Part shown: positions 13,467 through 16,245 of the stretch, one piece after another
How the letters are laid out: each line of letters starts with the position of its first letter
Numbering within the stretch: the first letter of the stretch is position 1
Source: Tannerella sp.
GTDB taxonomy: Bacteria > Bacteroidota > Bacteroidia > Bacteroidales > Tannerellaceae
Length of the DNA: 16,245 bases
Reading direction: 5' to 3'
Assembly (NCBI GenBank): GCA_031279875.1
Contig: JAITHS010000019.1
Coordinates: forward strand, 1 to 16,245
Made by a program: the position numbers and the translations under genes
Notes under the pieces: model-generated
Told to the model about the DNA's origin: nothing
Seen by the model: only the letters and a program-made list of their open reading frames with translations
The model's database searches: none

Positions 13467-15609
13467 AATGATTTATTGACCGCAAAGATACAACTTTTTT
13501 TTGAATCTCGCGCTTTTTGAGTTCATCCAATTCATAGAGCGGCGGTTCGACGTCGGCGGGGATGGGCATTCGGGAGAACGTTTGGAAGTAAAGCAGACAG
13601 GCGTCTTTCCAAATTATGGCGTCTTGAAGGTGTATCTTCAACTTTGACTGCACTTGGAGGAAACGGTCTTCGTCAACGTATGGTTTCATTTTGTCCCAAA
13701 GGCTTTGGTATTGTCGTACACGCTTCACGCCGGCGTCGTAGCGTCGGCAGAGATTGTGCCACAAATCGGCGCCGTTCGTCATCCTGTATGTCCACGGAAT
13801 GTGATGAAACCAGAGTAGCAGGTTTTCGGGACAGCGGTCGCGGTTGCCGTAAATATCGTTGAGCGGCGGGAAGTATTGCGAAACGGCGTTGCTTCCGGTG
13901 GCGGTGCGGTCGAAACCGACGCCCGCAGTATCGGCATTGTGGTAATACCATGGCATCCAGTCGGGACGTCCGCCGGGCGCATCGTCCCAAGGTCCGGGTC
14001 CGAAGTGTTCATGAAAGGAGAAAATATGATGCAGTCCGTAAGGCATCATGTAATCGACGCATGTTTCGCGGGAAGTCATCATCATGTCATGGACAGGGTT
14101 GAGGAAGGACGTGTCGGCGGTGAAAGTCATCCGCAGCCATTCGTCGGCTATTTGTTCCGACCTCAGGTTGTGGTTCCATGCCAATCGTCCGAAGGCGTAC
14201 CAGTTGGACTGTGCGAAGATGTGTCCGCACCAGTTCGTGTTGTCGCCGGTATTGGCCACGCCTGCAATGGCAGTTACTTTGGCGGGGTGCAGCGAGCCGT
14301 CGGTGATTTTCGCTACGGTTGCGCCTTCGCCGTCGGCGTCGGTTCGCAGGGTTTCCGCCTTTCTGCTTTCTGCTACCTGCTTTCTGCCGGAATAAGTGTC
14401 GGTTCGCAGGGTTTCTTCAAAGAGCGGTGCGAGATAGACAAGGTGTTTGGAGTGTCCGAGATACTCCTGCGTAATCTGAAACTCTATCATTTCGGCGGTA
14501 TGCTTCAGCGCTCCGAACAGCGGGCTGATGGGTTCGCGGGGCTGGAAGTCGATAGGGCCATTCTTGATTTGGATGATGACATTGTCACGGAATTGTCCGT
14601 CGAGCGGCACAAATTCATGACAGGCTTGTTTGGCGCGGTCTTCTTTGGTGGGATTGTAAACGAAAGCGCGCCACATAACTATGCCGTTGAAAGGAGCGAG
14701 CGCGTCGGCAAGCATGTTGGCGCCGTCGGCGTGTGTGCGTCCGTAATCCTGCGGCCCTGACTGTCCTTCAGAATTGGCTTTAACCAGAAAGCCGCCGAAA
14801 TCGGGGATGAGCGCGTATATGTCTTTTACTTTTTGTTTCCACCATTGTTGTACGGCCTTGTCGAGCGGGTCGGCAGTGGGCAGTTGGCCGATGGTTTTGG
14901 GCGCGGCGAAATTGACAGAGAGATAAACCGTCAGTCCGTATGGACGAAACACGTCTGCCAGCGCTTTTACTTTCATCAGATATTCGTTGTTAAGGATTTT
15001 CGGATTGGCGTTGACGTTGTTAAGCACCGTTCCGTTGATGCCGATAGAGGCGTTTGCGCGTGCGTAGGCTTCGTAATGGGGCGACAAAGTGTGGGGTAAT
15101 TGTTCCCATTTCCAGAGCGACTTGCCGGCATAGCCTCGCTCGATGCTGAGGTCGAGATTGTCCCAGTGGTTGAGTATGCGCCGGTCGTAGGAGGGGATTT
15201 CGGTTATGTTAATATCGCCGGAAAGCGTGCCGGTAGGTGTGCCTGTAAGCGTGCCTGTTTCCTGCAAGCGCAGCAGATGATAAGCGCCGTAGAGCAGTCC
15301 GGCGTCGGTTGCAGCCGAAACAGTTAACTTGTTTGCGCCGCTACGGATGGTGTATCCGTCTTTGAGGTTGACTGATTTCTTGTCGATTGTCAGAGTTACA
15401 GGCTGTCCTTTCCAGTAGTTTTGCAACTCACGCAAGGCAACGGATATTGTCGGACTTTGACGGTTGGAAGTGATGCGGGCATTGGCGCCGACGCTTTCTG
15501 CCTCCTGCTTTCTGCTTTCTGCTTTTGGTAGCCAGAGCCGACTGCCGTCTTCGGCGCTGACAACCGAAGCACTAATAAATAAAAAGTAAAGAACTGTTCG
15601 TAGTTTCAT
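13363..15609 (-). CDS. GH67 alpha-glucuronidase with in-frame repeat insertions
   Basis: This secreted 748-residue enzyme should release (methyl)glucuronic acid from xylan-derived oligosaccharides. A signal peptide (MKLRTVLYFLFISASVVSA) is followed by the GH67 N-terminal domain and a catalytic barrel. Catalytic acids fit the family: Glu281 in KANSEGQSGP as general acid, with Asp337 in PLDGQFRDN and Glu359 in QPREPISPLF as the base pair. RILNHWDNLD, YGRTHADGANML and ITQEYLG are also diagnostic. Oddities: residues 29-39 (KAESRKQEAES) and about 409-418 are AESRKQE-type repeats, the latter inside a 60-bp duplication of ETLRTD. Residues 118-131 are TGTL-type 4-residue repeats. The last 43 residues (706-748) run through the promoter and start of the DUF2442 gene and look non-native, so the original stop may be lost. 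Key catalytic residues are intact; activity is likely but unproven. Confidence 0.9.
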   Translation of the reverse strand: MKLRTVLYFLFISASVVSAEDGSRLWLPKAESRKQEAESVGANARITSNRQSPTISVALRELQNYWKGQPVTLTIDKKSVNLKDGYTIRSGANKLTVSAATDAGLLYGAYHLLRLQETGTLTGTPTGTLSGDINITEIPSYDRRILNHWDNLDLSIERGYAGKSLWKWEQLPHTLSPHYEAYARANASIGINGTVLNNVNANPKILNNEYLMKVKALADVFRPYGLTVYLSVNFAAPKTIGQLPTADPLDKAVQQWWKQKVKDIYALIPDFGGFLVKANSEGQSGPQDYGRTHADGANMLADALAPFNGIVMWRAFVYNPTKEDRAKQACHEFVPLDGQFRDNVIIQIKNGPIDFQPREPISPLFGALKHTAEMIEFQITQEYLGHSKHLVYLAPLFEETLRTDTYSGRKQVAESRKAETLRTDADGEGATVAKITDGSLHPAKVTAIAGVANTGDNTNWCGHIFAQSNWYAFGRLAWNHNLRSEQIADEWLRMTFTADTSFLNPVHDMMMTSRETCVDYMMPYGLHHIFSFHEHFGPGPWDDAPGGRPDWMPWYYHNADTAGVGFDRTATGSNAVSQYFPPLNDIYGNRDRCPENLLLWFHHIPWTYRMTNGADLWHNLCRRYDAGVKRVRQYQSLWDKMKPYVDEDRFLQVQSKLKIHLQDAIIWKDACLLYFQTFSRMPIPADVEPPLYELDELKKREIQKKVVSLRSINHYESYSNKSTTGTQLFPYTSLLKRRNTTDGRQAIS
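13483..13490 (-). promoter_or_regulatory. -7 box TATCTTTG of the DUF2442 gene
   Basis: On the minus strand TATCTTTG (13490-13483) is preceded directly by AAAAAAAAGTTG, the same 12 bases found before the HEPN box. It lies inside the extended GH67 reading frame. Confidence 0.65.
14338..14415 (-). repeat. 18-bp direct repeat flanking an AESRK-type insert in GH67
   Basis: On the plus strand GTCGGTTCGCAGGGTTTC occurs at 14338-14355 and again at 14398-14415, exactly 60 bases apart. The 42 bases between carry CTTTCTG-rich repeats. The frame is kept, adding 20 residues to a surface loop of GH67. Confidence 0.9.
15217..15258 (-). repeat. 12-bp tandem repeat (TGTL/TGTP/TGTL/SG) in GH67
   Basis: Three and a half degenerate 12-bp units on the coding strand, beginning ACAGGCACGCTT, encode TGTL, TGTP, TGTL and SG at residues 118-131. 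They precede the conserved strand that leads to RILNHWDNLD. Confidence 0.75.
15493..15526 (-). repeat. GCAGAAAGC-type repeat tract near the GH67 N-terminus
   Basis: On the coding strand GCAGAAAGC units alternate with GCAGGAG, encoding KAESRKQEAES (residues 29-39) just after the mature N-terminus. The same unit, in the same reading phase, recurs in the insert at 14356-14397. Confidence 0.8.
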
Positions 15610-15669
15610 GTTTTATAGTTTTTTGTGAATACAAATTATGAACTTCTTTGAATTAAGAATTAAAAATTG

Positions 15670-15677
15670 CAAAGATA
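15670..15677 (-). promoter_or_regulatory. -7 box TATCTTTG upstream of GH67
   Basis: The minus-strand box TATCTTTG gives a leader of about 55 bases before the ATG at 15609. No convincing -33 element was seen. Confidence 0.55.
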
Positions 15678-15846
15678 GCGAAAGTTTTTGAGATTATTCA
15701 TAGAACGAGGAAAAAAATTGAACAGGGCATTCGTCTTAATAAGTTGGGAGTTGAGAGTTGAGAGTTCTGCAAGCGGTTTGGAGCTTACATCTGTCATTGG
15801 TAGCAGGAATGGCACCACCAAACGATAGGTAATGACGGCACCACGC

Positions 15847-15868
15847 AGTCCCGCATGGGACGACACTT
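15847..15868 (+). repeat. Extragenic palindromic repeat A, copy 1
   Basis: A 22-bp element contains the hairpin GTCCC-GCAT-GGGAC (15848-15861) followed by GACACTT. An identical copy lies at 15917-15938, offset by 70 bases. Confidence 0.85.
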
Positions 15869-15874
15869 TATTAA

Positions 15875-15894
15875 CCGGTGACTTTAGTCTCCGG
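15875..15894. repeat. Small palindrome CCGG..CCGG between the A copies
   Basis: The arms CCGG-T-GAC and GTC-T-CCGG pair around a TTTA loop with a single T-T mismatch, giving a 7-bp stem in two parts. Confidence 0.65.
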
Positions 15895-15916
15895 AGAGAG
15901 TAGTCATCATATCAAT

Positions 15917-15938
15917 AGTCCCGCATGGGACGACACTT
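15917..15938 (+). repeat. Extragenic palindromic repeat A, copy 2
   Basis: It is identical over 22 bp to the copy at 15847-15868. Similarity continues for a few more bases (ATTA after one mismatch). Confidence 0.85.
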
Positions 15939-15969
15939 GATTACGCCGCATACAAGGGTCGTTGCCGAA

Positions 15970-16005
15970 AACCGCTTGCAGGGTTTAAAACCACTGCAAG
16001 GGTTT
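15970..16005 (+). repeat. Extragenic palindromic repeat B, copy 1
   Basis: This 36-bp element folds on itself: outer AACC with GGTT, middle CTTGCAG with CTGCAAG, inner GGTT with AACC, around a 3-base loop. That is about 15 paired bases with one bulged base on each side. Confidence 0.85.
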
Positions 16006-16017
16006 CTGCGTTCTCCC

Positions 16018-16053
16018 AACCGCTTGCAGGGTTTAAAACCACTGCAAGGGTTT
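16018..16053 (+). repeat. Extragenic palindromic repeat B, copy 2
   Basis: It is identical over all 36 bases to the copy at 15970-16005 and separated from it by only 12 bases. Confidence 0.85.
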
Positions 16054-16129
16054 GTGGTACCGTCATCGCTTTTCGTTTGGTTGTATAAAAATTTTATTTC
16101 TTTGGTAATCTATCTTCAAACTGTTTCTG

Positions 16130-16245
16130 TCACTGCGCATCATAGAGATACACCTCCACCGGGCCTGCAAGTCCCGACGGGAGCAGCGGCATATCGGCAG
16201 TGAACTTCGCTACATTTGTACGTGTCAGGCGCCGGTCGTCGGGCA
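16130..16245 (-). CDS. C-terminal end of a probable glycoside hydrolase (truncated by window edge)
   Basis: Reading leftward from the right edge, 37 codons end at the TGA at 16132-16130. The sequence KFTADMPLLPSGLAGPVEVY is protein-like, with balanced codon use. The LLPSGL-GPV ending recalls the C-terminus of GH106-type alpha-L-rhamnosidases and related large secreted hydrolases. The gene lies upstream of GH67 on the same strand, so a polysaccharide-degradation cluster is plausible. The family assignment is weak because so little is visible; that it is coding is more secure. Confidence 0.65.
   Translation of the reverse strand, partial: PDDRRLTRTNVAKFTADMPLLPSGLAGPVEVYLYDAQ

Larger units (their letters stand above)
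15678..16129. other. Repeat-rich intergenic region upstream of GH67
   Basis: About 450 bases separate GH67 from the next leftward gene, with no supportable gene. It contains a tandem TTGAGAG patch (about 15750-15766), an inverted 13-base match to a downstream palindrome (15767-15779), two copies of a GTCCC-GCAT-GGGAC hairpin repeat, a CCGG hairpin (15875-15894) and two identical 36-bp palindromes. Open frames across it are translations of these repeats. Confidence 0.7.

Noticed and set aside
13876..14760. Rightward 294-codon open frame
   Set aside because: It lies entirely antisense to the GH67 catalytic region, whose conserved motifs prove the other strand. The translation has no recognisable domain.
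15660..15866. Leftward 68-codon open frame
   Set aside because: It is a translation of the repeat elements and crosses the GH67 promoter.
15970..16053. CRISPR array
   Set aside because: There are only two repeat copies with a 12-base gap, the repeats are strong hairpins and no cas gene is visible.
15925..16203. Rightward 92-codon open frame
   Set aside because: It repeats a peptide (NRLQGLKPLQGF) because it translates the two identical palindromes, and it then runs antisense to the coding C-terminus at the right edge.
16211..16218. TACATTTG as a rightward promoter
   Set aside because: It falls inside the leftward coding sequence at the right edge, and no rightward gene is visible after it.

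Overview
The window looks like a chromosomal segment of a Bacteroidota (Bacteroidales-like) bacterium, probably gut- or rumen-associated. Most genes are preceded by the Bacteroidota -7 box TAnnTTTG with very short leaders and no clear Shine-Dalgarno. The gene content also fits: an OmpA-family porin, a fused cytidylyltransferase/GHMP kinase, a long LptF/LptG permease followed by a START-like protein, a GH67 alpha-glucuronidase and a DUF2442 protein. No species can be named from sequence alone.

Layout. Positions 1-900 hold little: the possible 5' end of a leftward gene at the left edge and a decayed AlbA_2-type fragment (486-689). Positions 902-5383 read rightward: cytidylyltransferase/GHMP kinase, rfbA, an OmpA-family protein with its own promoter and a strong terminator, then a membrane GtrB-like glycosyltransferase. 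A short remnant (5387-5443) follows. Positions 9604-5429 read leftward: START-like protein, LptF/LptG permease, an N-acetylhexosamine-kinase-like phosphotransferase, and a HEPN/MNT toxin-antitoxin pair with its own promoter. A divergent promoter region at 9605-9698 starts a rightward pair, a YghO-like GNAT acyltransferase and a GT2 glycosyltransferase overlapping by ATGA. A TetR regulator and a KAS III (FabH-like) enzyme then form another ATGA-coupled pair. Convergent to these lie DUF2442 and a GH67 alpha-glucuronidase. Beyond a repeat-rich gap is the C-terminal end of another probable glycoside hydrolase cut by the right edge.

Themes. Much of the window concerns the cell envelope: nucleotide-sugar supply, LPS transport, lipid or glycolipid acylation and glycosylation, and an outer-membrane porin. 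The right end turns to hemicellulose side-chain removal. The least expected signals are non-genic. Two AESRKQE-type tracts (21-bp unit) sit in the same reading phase inside the GH67 gene, one within a 60-bp in-frame duplication. A cluster of extragenic palindromes (two families, two copies each, plus a separate hairpin) lies upstream of GH67. The acyltransferase/glycosyltransferase pair could belong to a sphingolipid or other glycolipid pathway, but that is a hypothesis. No tRNA, rRNA, CRISPR array or intact insertion sequence was recognised.
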